This document shows positions 27,333 through 36,028 of a DNA stretch of 64,000 nt, one piece after another. Source of the stretch: a bacterium (GTDB taxonomy: Bacteria; Planctomycetota; UBA1135; UBA2386); contig JAUILN010000003.1 of assembly GCA_030432695.1 (NCBI GenBank), positions 186,001 to 250,000 on the forward strand. The letters run 5' to 3'. The first letter of the stretch is position 1. Each line of letters starts with the position of its first letter. Position numbers and translations under genes: made by a program. The notes beneath the pieces were generated by a model, which ran no database searches, was not told where the DNA came from, and worked only from the letters and a program-made list of their open reading frames with translations.

Positions 27333-27537
27333 CCGGCCGATCGGCGTCGATGGGTTCCAGCCGCCGATCGAACACTGCGGCGATCAGGCCTTCCTTGCTG
27401 CCGAAGTGGTAGTTGACCGCGGCGAGGTTGGTGCCGGCCTCCTGGGTGACGACGCGCATCGACGCGGCCCGGAAGCCGAGTTCGGCGAACAGGCTCTCGG
27501 CGGCGTCGAGGACGCGGGACTTGGTCGAGGGCTCCAC
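27333..27537 (-). pseudogene. Truncated second tetR copy (N-terminal HTH only)
   Basis: From the GTG at 27537 the frame encodes about 68 residues nearly identical to the intact repressor (VLDAAESLFAELGFRAASMR, VVTQEAGTNLAAVNYHFGSK, EGLIAAVFDRRLEPIDADRP). Similarity then stops and the frame continues as unrelated sequence antisense to the FG-GAP gene at 24982-27204. The first 180 bases are almost unchanged from 20642-20819, and homology continues upstream through the ribosome-binding site and operator to about 27600. The ligand-binding/dimerisation domain is missing, so a functional repressor is unlikely. Confidence 0.8.
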
Positions 27538-27569
27538 GGGCGGCCCTCTAGGCCAGGGCCGAACGGGGG

Positions 27570-27589
27570 TTTCAAACGGTTGTTTGGAA
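27570..27589. promoter_or_regulatory. Second copy of the candidate TetR operator
   Basis: The palindrome CAAAC-GGTT-GTTTG (arms 27573-27577 and 27582-27586) sits 36 bases upstream of the truncated tetR start, the same geometry as at 20852-20871. To its right lies only the 3' end of a minus-strand gene, so no obvious intact target exists. It may be a decoy or simply a remnant of the duplication. Confidence 0.45.
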
Positions 27590-27649
27590 TGGTGCCCGGG
27601 TAGCTCGAGCGTGGGGCTCGGGCACGGCGTCCGCGGTGGGGCCGGGCGG

Positions 27650-28504
27650 TCAGCGATGGTCGATGTCGATGCCGTGGGATGCGAACGCTTCGGTGCGGGC
27701 GGCGAGCATCGCGGTCCAGTTGTCCGCTTCGATCAGACTGCGAGGGAGGCTGAACCCAACCGACCACGGGCCGTGCAGGAAGCTGAGCGAGATCCGCTCG
27801 TCGTCCGGGGCGAACGTCATGCTCGCCGAGCTGATCCCGCGGAGGGAATAGCTCTGCCGGCGGTGGGTCACGACGCGCAGGGAGCCGTCGAGGATTGCCG
27901 GGACCACGAGGGACTCGGCAGATTCGAAGAATGCGCGGAGCGACTCTCCGTCCGCTCGTGCACCAGCGAGTTGCTGACGCGCTTCCTGCTCGGGAACCTG
28001 CTTGTCGCTGTAGACCTGCTTCAAGGTGACGAGGCGTTCGTCGAGGCGATCGGTGTCTGCGGCGTAGTACTCGAGAGCACGGGCGAGAGCGGCCACTACA
28101 TCCTCGGTCTCGACGGCCCCGAGTCTCGCCCCGGTCGAATGGTCGTAGATGCCGGCCTCTCGCAGTGCGGCGAGGAGCCGTTCGCGAGCGTCGAGCCAGG
28201 CGTCGACAGCGGTGGTTGGGGACTCGTCGGAAGTCGGCGCGTCAGCAGGGGGTGGCTCAGGTGGAGTGGCCTGGGGTTCCTCGGGTAGGGACAGCTCGGC
28301 AGTACGGGCGAGCCGGAGTTTCACTTCGCGTCGCGAGGGAAGCTGTGGGGCGTTCTCGTCCCGTGGGACGAGCCGCGGCGTCATGCGGGGATCGGAGGCT
28401 CCGGCTCGAAGCGCGATCCAGGTCGAGAGACCGAGTCCGGCGAGCAAGGTGGCTACGACCAGCCAGTAGCCGCCGGTCGCGGGTCTTGGACGGCCCGTGC
28501 TCAT
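27650..28504 (-). CDS. Membrane-anchored protein coupled to the sulfatase/GH43 gene
   Basis: This is a 284-residue protein; the ATG at 28504 overlaps the stop of the upstream sulfatase/GH43 gene by 4 bases (ATGA), which decides the start. One N-terminal membrane helix (YWLVVATLLAGLGLSTWIAL, about residues 13-32) follows a short positive cytoplasmic tail. Then come a Pro/Glu-rich linker (about 75-100), a helical, probably coiled-coil stretch (about 105-200: TDRLDERLVTLKQVYSDKQV), and a C-terminal alpha/beta part ending in HGIDIDHR. I do not recognise a family. Its coupling suggests that it is made together with the secreted enzyme. A periplasmic helper or sensor role is only a guess. Confidence 0.75.
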   Translation of the reverse strand: MSTGRPRPATGGYWLVVATLLAGLGLSTWIALRAGASDPRMTPRLVPRDENAPQLPSRREVKLRLARTAELSLPEEPQATPPEPPPADAPTSDESPTTAVDAWLDARERLLAALREAGIYDHSTGARLGAVETEDVVAALARALEYYAADTDRLDERLVTLKQVYSDKQVPEQEARQQLAGARADGESLRAFFESAESLVVPAILDGSLRVVTHRRQSYSLRGISSASMTFAPDDERISLSFLHGPWSVGFSLPRSLIEADNWTAMLAARTEAFASHGIDIDHR

Positions 28505-31500
28505 CTTGGCGACCTGATCGCGCAATCCGTGAACACCGCGTGCGTGTTGACCACCCGCAGCCCGAGTTGGCCGCGGTCCCAGGTGGTGTCCTCGAGGGTG
28601 AGGGCCTGTTGCCCGTCGAGGTGCGCGGCGAACCGCGGGCCCTGCGCTTCGATGCGCAGTCGGTGCGGCGTCCTCGCATCGAGTTCCACCTCCGCGCGCG
28701 CCAGCTCCTTCCAATGCGTGCCGTCCATCCGGCCGGCGATCACCAGCCGGGTCTTCGGGATCAGGCCGATGAAGTAACCGCGTTGGGCGTCGTAGCCGAC
28801 CGACGCAGCGGTGGTGCGGAACAGGAAGCCGGCGTCGCGGGAGTCCTGGCCGTCGGGGAAGGTGATCGTGATCTCGGCGCTGAAGTCGGCGGGAAGGTCG
28901 CGCTCGAGCATCACCTTCTCGCCGTTGCGGTAGTCGTTGATCGGGGCCTCGGGGGCCTGGCCGAGGTGCAGGCCGTCGTCATCGAAGGCGACGAACTGGT
29001 GGTGGGCGTAGGCCGACCACGGCGAGTTGTCGGCGGTGCGGCGCAGGGACGACTCGTAGGGGAGCGCCAGCGCCGCGAGGTCGGGCTCGCCGGCGGGGCG
29101 GTCGAGGGGCACGCCCGGCGCGATGGGACGACCGAAGCGGGGATAGCCCTGCGGGCCGATGTCGAACGGCTGCACGAACACCGCGCGACGCCAGCCGGGT
29201 TCGCGGTCGCGTTTGGCGTGGAACACGTGCCAGAGCTGCGAGCCGTCCGGCGAGCGGACGAAGCAGGAGTGGCCGACGCCGTAGGTCTGGTCGGTCGAAC
29301 GGAACACCGGGCGGTCGTGTTTGCGCCAGGACAGCGGATCGAGGGGGTCGTTGCCGGTGAGCTCGAGGCGGCCGAGCTTGTAGGTGGGCAGCCAGGAGGC
29401 TCCGCACGAGAACATTACGAAGGTTCGGCGGTCGGTCTGCAGCACCTGCGGACCCTCGTTGAGGCCGCGGCCCTGGCGGCGTTCCTCGGTGAACTCCCAA
29501 GGGAAGTCGTCATTGCTGCAGAGGCGGACGCGGGGAGTCGCGAGCTCGGTCGGTGAACGCATCTGCGCCGCATAGAGGAACTGCCGGTCGCTGCCGGGCT
29601 CGTCCCAACCCGACCAGATCGCATAGCGCTCTTTGCCGGTCTCGCCGTCGAGTTCGAGGACGGTCATGTCGATCGCCCAGATCGGTGAGCCGGACTCGTC
29701 GCCGGTCTGGAGCGGGCCGTGGATCGTGTAGCGGCCGAGCGGGTCGGAGTCCTCGGAGACCAGCACGTAGGCGAGGTGGTTCTCGTTGCGGCCGTCGGAG
29801 GCGGCGAAGTAGACGTGCCAGCGGCCGTCGAGGTAATGCAGCTCCGGGGCCCAGATCTGGCGCGAATAGGGGCCGGAGTCCGGAGTCGTCCAGACCACGT
29901 GCTTCTCGCCGAGCGCGGTCAGCCGATCGCCCGTGTGGATCGCGATGCCGCGGTTGCCCTCGGAGAAGCACCAGAGGTAGCGGTCGGCGTTCGGATCGCG
30001 GACCACCCAGGGGTCGGCGCCTTCGGCGATCGGGTTGACGAACTGGCTGGCGGGGAGCGGGGCGGGGGCGGTCTCTCCGGTGTCGGAGAACTCGGGGTCT
30101 CCGGCGTCCTTGGGTAGCGTCGCGTTCCAATCGAGCAGCGCGCGCTCGAGCCGTTCGACGACCTCGGGTTGCTGGCCTGCGACGTTCGTGGACTCGCGCG
30201 GATCGGCCTCCAGATCGAAGAGCTGCGTGTCCTCGCCGCCGTGGTTGGTGGTCAGCTTCCAGCGCCCGCTGCGCACCGCGAGGTCGGGGTTGTCGCCCAT
30301 GCCCCAGCGCTCGTCGTTGCCCGGTCGGTCCGGCGGCCGGCGGAAGAACAGCGGTGCCTCGCGACCCTGCTGGGACCTGCCGAGCAACGTCGCCGAGACG
30401 TCTTCGCCGTCGAGTTGATGGCCTTCGGGGAGTGGAGTGTCGGTCAGCGCATAGAGCGAACGGTTCAGGTCGATCGCGCTGAGGACGCTGGTTTCGTTGA
30501 CCGTGCCTGCGGTGCCCTCGGCCAATAGCCCCGGCCCCCAGACGATCAGCGGCGAACGCACTCCGCCCTCGTAGAGCCAGGTCTTCGCGCCGCGCAGCGG
30601 CTCGCTGGTGCCGGCACCGGGCTCCGGTCCGTTGTCGGAGCAGAACAGGATCAGCGTGTTGTCGCGCAGTGCCGGGTCGTCGCGGATCCGGTCGAACAGC
30701 AGGCCGAGCTGCTCGTCCATCGCGTCGAGCACTCCCTGGTAGAGCGCGCGCTTGCCGTCGCCCCAGCGGTCGAGCGGCGGGAAGAACGGCGAGTGCACGT
30801 CGTCGGGCCAGAGGTTCACGTAGAACGGCTGCCCGGCTGCCTGCGCCTCGTCGAGGAACTGCAGTGCTTCGGAGACGAAGCCGCCGGTGATCTGCGAGCG
30901 CTGCATCCAGGTGACCGGCCCGCCGAGTCGCTCGGCATCCGCCCAGATCCGACCGGACTTCTCGGCGCCGGGCGTCAGCGTCAACGGCAGGAGCTTCGGC
31001 CCCATGCCCTCGAAGTTGGTGAGGCTCGCGTCGAAGCCGTAGTCGGCGATCGGCGGCGCGTCGGCGACGTCGCGTTGGCCGCCCATGTGCCACTTGCCGA
31101 AGTGGCCGGTCGCGTAGCCGTGGCCGCGGAGTTCGCGCGGCAGGACTGGAGCCTTCGGGTCCAACCACTGCGCCATGCCGCGTTCGCGGTTGCGTCGGCG
31201 GTTGTCCAGGTACGACGAGATGCGCCAACGCTGCGGATACTGGCCGGTGGTCAGCGCCACGCGGGAGGGCGAGCAGATCGGCGAGTTCACGTAGAACTGC
31301 GTGAACCGGAGGCCCTCGGCGGCGAGGCGGTCGATGTGCTGGGTCTCGACCGCCGTGCCGCCGAACGACGAGACGTCCGACCAGCCCATGTCGTCGATGA
31401 ACACCATCACGACGTTGGGGGCCGTCGCCGCGGCGCGGGGGCGCGGATTGCCGTAGGTCTGGAGCTGGTCGCCGGTGGCCGTGAGCCAGTCGTCGAGCTG

Positions 31501-32781
31501 AGCGCGCAGCTCTGCGAGGCGCTCGGCGTGGGCCGGGTCCTCGGCGAGGTTCTGCAGCTCGTAGGCGTCGTCGTCGAGGCGGTACAGCTCCTCGGCGGGT
31601 CGCTCGAGGTAGCTGCGCACGCGGTCGCGGGCCTGCTCGGAGTCCACGGCCGAGCGGAGCCAGCTGCTCCAGTAGCCACTGTCTCCGCCCTTCTCCAATG
31701 AGGGGGGCTTCGTCACGTGGCTGTTGAAGAGCAGTTCCGGGTGCAGGTTGCGGACGTACTTCCAACCCTCGGCACTCCGCACCGAGCGGATCGGGAACAC
31801 GTTCCAGTTGCCGTCGCCGCTGTGGCTGGTGAACACGTGCTCGCGGTGGGCGTTCGCCGTGCCTTCGAGGACCGGCAGGATCGAGCGGCCGTCGAGGTCC
31901 TCGGGTGCCTTGCCGCCGGCGACTTCCACCAGGGTCGGCAGCAGGTCGATCCACGACACCATCGCGTCGGTGCGCACGCCGGCCGCGACGTGCCCGGGCC
32001 ACGACACGATCAGCGGCGTGCGGACGCCGTCCTCGTAGGCGTTCCACTTGCCGAACGGCCACTGCGCGCCGTGGTCGCTGGTGTGGACGAAGCAGGTGTC
32101 GTCGCCGAGCTTCGCCCGCGCGAGGTCGAAGACCTCCCCGAGCTCGCGGTCCATCGTCCGCACCGCCGCGAGGTAGCGCGCCCGCCATTGCCGGGTCGTC
32201 GGGTTGTCGACGTGGTTCGGCGGGATCTGCAGCGTGTCCGGGTCGATCCCCTCGTGCTCCTTCGGCCAGGGCACGTGCGGCCAGTTGGTGCCGACGAACA
32301 GGCAGAGCGGCTGGTCGCTATCACGCGCCGCGAGCCACTCGAGCGCCTTGGGGATCGCGACGTCCTCGTGGTAGCCGAAGTGGCGAGCGAGGTCGAAGCC
32401 GTACTCCGGCGTTTGGCCGTAGTGGCCGACCTTGCCGAACGAGACCACCTCGTAGCCGAGTTCCTGCAGGTAGCTCGGCAGCTTGCGGATCTCGGGACGC
32501 GGCCGCGAGTGGTTCGGCTCGGCGCCGTTGCGGGCCGGATACATCCCGGTCAGCAAGGCCGCGCGGCTCGGCGCGCACGACGGTGACGCCACGTAGGCGC
32601 GGTCGAAGGTCATCCCGGCCGCCGCCAGCCGCGCCATGTTCGGCGTGTCGATCTCGGTCGAGCCGTAGACCGACGAGTCGCGGCAGGTGTGGTCGTCCGA
32701 GAGGAAGACCACGATGTCGGGCTGGGCCGGGAGGGTGGCGAGGGCGAGGGTCGCTGCGAGGAGGAATTGGAGGATCGTCAC
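28501..32781 (-). CDS. Sulfatase-sulfatase-GH43-lectin-like multidomain enzyme
   Basis: This is a 1426-residue secreted protein with signal peptide LLAATLALATLPAQ (Gln at +1). Residues of about 21-440 form a type I sulfatase (IVVFLSDDHTC; CAPSR with the formylglycine Cys69; VHTSDHGAQ). Residues of about 453-890 form a second sulfatase (VVMVFIDDMGWSD; CSPSR with Cys503; FGKWHMGG; FCSDNGPEP). Residues of about 915-1230 form a GH43-type five-bladed glycosidase (DPWVVRDPNADRYLW with candidate base D923; IWAPELHYLDGRWHVYFAAS; WAIDMTV; LNEGPQVLQ; HSCFVRSPDGSQLWHVFHAK). Residues of about 1255-1426 form a concanavalin A-like jelly roll (DAGFLFRTTAASVGYDAQRG). Both sulfatases need a formylglycine-generating enzyme. 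The fusion implies desulfation and cleavage of one sulfated polysaccharide by a single polypeptide. No frame break separates the parts. Confidence 0.93.
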   Translation of the reverse strand: MTILQFLLAATLALATLPAQPDIVVFLSDDHTCRDSSVYGSTEIDTPNMARLAAAGMTFDRAYVASPSCAPSRAALLTGMYPARNGAEPNHSRPRPEIRKLPSYLQELGYEVVSFGKVGHYGQTPEYGFDLARHFGYHEDVAIPKALEWLAARDSDQPLCLFVGTNWPHVPWPKEHEGIDPDTLQIPPNHVDNPTTRQWRARYLAAVRTMDRELGEVFDLARAKLGDDTCFVHTSDHGAQWPFGKWNAYEDGVRTPLIVSWPGHVAAGVRTDAMVSWIDLLPTLVEVAGGKAPEDLDGRSILPVLEGTANAHREHVFTSHSGDGNWNVFPIRSVRSAEGWKYVRNLHPELLFNSHVTKPPSLEKGGDSGYWSSWLRSAVDSEQARDRVRSYLERPAEELYRLDDDAYELQNLAEDPAHAERLAELRAQLDDWLTATGDQLQTYGNPRPRAAATAPNVVMVFIDDMGWSDVSSFGGTAVETQHIDRLAAEGLRFTQFYVNSPICSPSRVALTTGQYPQRWRISSYLDNRRRNRERGMAQWLDPKAPVLPRELRGHGYATGHFGKWHMGGQRDVADAPPIADYGFDASLTNFEGMGPKLLPLTLTPGAEKSGRIWADAERLGGPVTWMQRSQITGGFVSEALQFLDEAQAAGQPFYVNLWPDDVHSPFFPPLDRWGDGKRALYQGVLDAMDEQLGLLFDRIRDDPALRDNTLILFCSDNGPEPGAGTSEPLRGAKTWLYEGGVRSPLIVWGPGLLAEGTAGTVNETSVLSAIDLNRSLYALTDTPLPEGHQLDGEDVSATLLGRSQQGREAPLFFRRPPDRPGNDERWGMGDNPDLAVRSGRWKLTTNHGGEDTQLFDLEADPRESTNVAGQQPEVVERLERALLDWNATLPKDAGDPEFSDTGETAPAPLPASQFVNPIAEGADPWVVRDPNADRYLWCFSEGNRGIAIHTGDRLTALGEKHVVWTTPDSGPYSRQIWAPELHYLDGRWHVYFAASDGRNENHLAYVLVSEDSDPLGRYTIHGPLQTGDESGSPIWAIDMTVLELDGETGKERYAIWSGWDEPGSDRQFLYAAQMRSPTELATPRVRLCSNDDFPWEFTEERRQGRGLNEGPQVLQTDRRTFVMFSCGASWLPTYKLGRLELTGNDPLDPLSWRKHDRPVFRSTDQTYGVGHSCFVRSPDGSQLWHVFHAKRDREPGWRRAVFVQPFDIGPQGYPRFGRPIAPGVPLDRPAGEPDLAALALPYESSLRRTADNSPWSAYAHHQFVAFDDDGLHLGQAPEAPINDYRNGEKVMLERDLPADFSAEITITFPDGQDSRDAGFLFRTTAASVGYDAQRGYFIGLIPKTRLVIAGRMDGTHWKELARAEVELDARTPHRLRIEAQGPRFAAHLDGQQALTLEDTTWDRGQLGLRVVNTHAVFTDCAIRSPR

Positions 32782-32851
32782 GGCGTCTGCAGTGTCGCAG
32801 CGCGGCCTCCTGCCGCAAGCGAAGGGGCATGGTTCGCTCCTCGTCTGGCGG

Positions 32852-35800
32852 TCAGTCCCCGATCACCATCTGCAGCCCGGCACTGAGCCCCAGGCCGCCG
32901 AACAGCGGGCCGCTGGCCTCCCCGAAGGCGGCCTGCACATACAGCGAGGCGCCGAGGAGGTTGGGGTCGTTCGGCAACGGCACGGCAACACGCACCGAGC
33001 CGCGGGGGCCGGTCGTGGTGCCGATCGAGACGATCTCGGAGGTGAGCATCGTGCAGCCGCCGGGAAGCGGGATGCGGGTGGCTTCGATGCCGAAGCGCAG
33101 GACCGCCGGTTGGTTGGGCGGAACCGGGCCGAGTCGGATCCCGAAGCCGGTGTTGCCGAGGGTCGGCTGGGAGTCGGCGGCGAGCAGGGGGCCGCTGCGC
33201 AGCGAGCAGCTCTGCCCGTAGATCGTCAGGTTGGGTGCGCCGACCGCTGTGAGCGGTAGCGCCCAAGCTTCCCGTCCGTGGGTGCCGTCGTCGGCGCTGA
33301 AGTAGACCCAGCCACCGCTGGTGGTGAAGCCGGATGGATCGGACCGGTCGATGCCGGGTCGGATGTCCTGGAGCAGGCGCGCGGAGTTGGGAGTGTCGTC
33401 GGCTGCGCACAGCTCACCGTCGCCGCCGAACAGCAGGTCACGGGTCGAGCCGACCGGGGTCAGCGCGCCGATCTCGAATTCGGCGGTGCCGGGGCCGAGG
33501 TTGCTGACCCGCCAGGTCCGCGAGGAGGTGCCGTCGGAGCGCCACAGTTCGATGCCGTTCACGCCGTCGTCCAGCGCGCACCACCAGATGCCGTCAGCCG
33601 CGGCGGTCGCGACCCGGTCGGTCGTGGGCCCCGACACTCCCGGCACCGAGTTGGCGGGGCCCGGCGCGACGTCGACGAAGGCCCGCGTCGAACTGGTGGT
33701 GCCGCTGGTCGACCAGGGCTCCTCGCCGAGGCTCGGGTGTTCGCCGAGGAAGAACATCCGGCCGGCTTCGACCTGGCCCCTGGCGAACACCGAGAGCGTG
33801 GAGTTGTGCAGTGTCGTGAGGTTGTCGGCGGCCGGGTCGAAGGCGACGACCCGGTGCCAGATGCTGAACAACGAGGACCGGCCGGAGAGCTTGTAGACCA
33901 GGCGGTTGCCCACCAGCCCGGCGCCGTCCAGCGAGCCCGTCAGGGCGTCGCGATGCAGCGACGTGCCCGCCGCGGTGCCGTCGCTCTGGATGACGGTCAC
34001 CGGATCGGAGGTCATCGTGGATAGGTTCTCGACCACGGCCAGGAAGCCGGTGCCGGTCTCGAAGGCCTCGACCTGCAGGCGGAAGGTGGTCGAAGGAGCC
34101 GCGTGGACGACCGCCAGTTGCGAGGTGGACGCCGGAGTTCCGTCGGTGATCCACAGCGTGAGCCCGGCCAGCGGGCGGCTGGTCAGGAAGCAGACGCGGT
34201 CGCCGTAGGGGAACAGCGCCTCGATCCCCGAATCGGCAGCTCCCGGTGCGAAGTCGAGCACCAGCGAGGTCGAGGCCGCATCGCCTCGGGTGCGCCAGAT
34301 CTCGGCGCCGTGGGTGCCGTCGTCGGCGACGAACCAGATCTCGTCCCGGGTACGGAGGAAGTGACTGGGGAACGAACCCTCGGGACCCGGTCGGATGTCG
34401 GTCACCGACCGTGAGCCGGTGGAGCCGACCAGCGTGACGAGTTCGCGGCCGTGCACGCCATCGTCGGCGCTGGCGACGACCGCCGAGCCGTCGAGCACGT
34501 CGGTCGGCAGCGGCGTGAAGTCGCGGGGCTCGGAGGCGCGCGTGCCGGAGCCGGGGTTGAGATCTGCCAAGGGCGTCAGCGTGGTCGGATCGGCGACGTG
34601 GGGTTCGATGCCGAAGTCTCCCCAGGCCGCCGCCAGCAGGATGCGATCCCCGGGGAACGGCGCGATCTCGCCGACTGGCTGGAACACGCGCAGGGCGTCG
34701 GTGCCGGCCGCGGTGCCGTTGGTGACGAACAGCGAGTTGTCGTCGTAGCTGCAGTAGATCTGCGAACCGCTGACCACGACCTGGTCGATGTCCGGGATGC
34801 GTGAACCGAGCAGGTCGAAGGCGATCGAGCGGCGTGCTCCTGTATTGACGTTGAAGAACTGCAGGAGCCTGGCGCCCTGGCCGTCGTCGGCGGCGAAGAC
34901 GACCTCCGTGCCGTAGGTGCGTAGGAGAGCGGGGTTCGAGCCGGTCGCGCCCGGCCGGAGGTCCACGACGGTCGGCGCGGGGTTGGCCGTCGGCGTGACG
35001 AACACCTCCCGACCCGTGCTCGATGCCGTCGCCGCGAACGCCAGCGAGGTCCCGGTGAGCGAGCGTAGCAGCGTGAGTTCGGCCGGGCTCGAGGACGCGG
35101 TTCCCGGCGCGACATCGAGCCAGAGGTTGGTGCCGGCCGAGGTCCCGTCGGTGCTCCAGATCTCTCGGCCGGCGGTCGCGTCGGTGGCCACGAAGAAGGC
35201 CCGGTTGCCGTCCACCACGAAGTCACCCGGCCCCGATCCGATGGCCCGCGATCCGATGTCCCGCAGTCGCGTGGTGCCGGCGCTGGTCCCGTCGCTGATC
35301 CAGGGCTCGCGGCCGCGGGAGGGAAGGGTCGCGCTGAACAGCACGCGGTTGCCGAAGGGCGTCAGGTAGTAGGGGTTGCTCGAGCCCGCGCCGGCGTCGA
35401 TGTCGCGTACCAGACGAATCGTGGTGGGCGCCGCCGCGTCGATCGCGAACAGCTCACTGCCGAGGTTCGGAGCGTCGGCGACGAAGAACAGCGTCGGTCC
35501 CGCCACCGTGAGCTCGCGCGGGAAGGAGCTGGCGCCACCCGGTGCGAGGTCGGTGATCCGTTGCGCGCCAGCGCCTCCGGACAGCGGCAGTCGCCACAGT
35601 TCCCGGCCGGTGGCGCCATCGCTGGCGGCGAAGTAGAGCGCGCCCTGGAACTCGGTGAGGAAGCGCGGATCGGCGTCGCCTGGTCCGGGGGCGATGTCGG
35701 TCAGTCGGACCGTGTCCGCACTTCCAGGCACGCCCGTGGTCCGCCACAACTCGGTGCCGTGGGTCACGCTACGGGCCCGGAAGAAGGCCTCGGAGCCGAC

Positions 35801-35941
35801 CATCACGAAGCCCGCGGGGTCGGAGTCGCCGTCCTGCGGGCCGGGATTCTGGTTGAGGTCTAGGAGAGTCGACTGGGCGTGCGCTGCTGGTAGCACCCAG
35901 CACAGGGCGAGCAGGGCGATCGAGAGGCGGACGTAGGTCAT
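32852..35941 (-). CDS. Secreted ELWxxDGT (hyalin-like) repeat protein 1
   Basis: This is a 1029-residue protein from the ATG at 35941, giving a signal peptide ending LPAAHAQ. The body consists of repeats of about 45-65 residues with the signature G-x-E-L-W-R-T-x-G-T/V-x-x-G-T plus V-x-D-I-x-P-G. Examples are HGTELWRTTGVPGSADTVRL, TGRELWRLPLSGG, AGREIWSTDGTSAGTNLWLD, HGAEIWRTRGDAASTSLVLD and NGIELWRSDGTSSRTWRVSN. This family is predicted to form beta-propellers. Residues of about 908-1029 are the shared C-terminal module (IYGQSCSLRSGPLL; LPGGCTMLTSEIVSIGT; LPNDPNLLGASLYVQ; LQMVIGD). The function is unknown; probably a surface adhesin or scaffold. The downstream neighbour is the sulfatase gene, and a paralogue lies directly upstream. 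Confidence 0.9.
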   Translation of the reverse strand: MTYVRLSIALLALCWVLPAAHAQSTLLDLNQNPGPQDGDSDPAGFVMVGSEAFFRARSVTHGTELWRTTGVPGSADTVRLTDIAPGPGDADPRFLTEFQGALYFAASDGATGRELWRLPLSGGAGAQRITDLAPGGASSFPRELTVAGPTLFFVADAPNLGSELFAIDAAAPTTIRLVRDIDAGAGSSNPYYLTPFGNRVLFSATLPSRGREPWISDGTSAGTTRLRDIGSRAIGSGPGDFVVDGNRAFFVATDATAGREIWSTDGTSAGTNLWLDVAPGTASSSPAELTLLRSLTGTSLAFAATASSTGREVFVTPTANPAPTVVDLRPGATGSNPALLRTYGTEVVFAADDGQGARLLQFFNVNTGARRSIAFDLLGSRIPDIDQVVVSGSQIYCSYDDNSLFVTNGTAAGTDALRVFQPVGEIAPFPGDRILLAAAWGDFGIEPHVADPTTLTPLADLNPGSGTRASEPRDFTPLPTDVLDGSAVVASADDGVHGRELVTLVGSTGSRSVTDIRPGPEGSFPSHFLRTRDEIWFVADDGTHGAEIWRTRGDAASTSLVLDFAPGAADSGIEALFPYGDRVCFLTSRPLAGLTLWITDGTPASTSQLAVVHAAPSTTFRLQVEAFETGTGFLAVVENLSTMTSDPVTVIQSDGTAAGTSLHRDALTGSLDGAGLVGNRLVYKLSGRSSLFSIWHRVVAFDPAADNLTTLHNSTLSVFARGQVEAGRMFFLGEHPSLGEEPWSTSGTTSSTRAFVDVAPGPANSVPGVSGPTTDRVATAAADGIWWCALDDGVNGIELWRSDGTSSRTWRVSNLGPGTAEFEIGALTPVGSTRDLLFGGDGELCAADDTPNSARLLQDIRPGIDRSDPSGFTTSGGWVYFSADDGTHGREAWALPLTAVGAPNLTIYGQSCSLRSGPLLAADSQPTLGNTGFGIRLGPVPPNQPAVLRFGIEATRIPLPGGCTMLTSEIVSIGTTTGPRGSVRVAVPLPNDPNLLGASLYVQAAFGEASGPLFGGLGLSAGLQMVIGD

Positions 35942-36028
35942 GGGGCGGTTCCGGTGCGGGCCGAGGTCCACATCGGGAGCCCCCGCAGATCGTGACCGCC
36001 GTTTTCGTCGGCTGCCCGGATCCGGCGC

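Noticed and set aside
6757..32781. A single fucoidan-utilisation locus linking the GH95 fucosidase and the sulfatase fusion
   Set aside because: The two genes are about 20 kb apart with efflux, housekeeping and decayed genes between, and no transporter pair is nearby; co-function is possible but not supported by layout.
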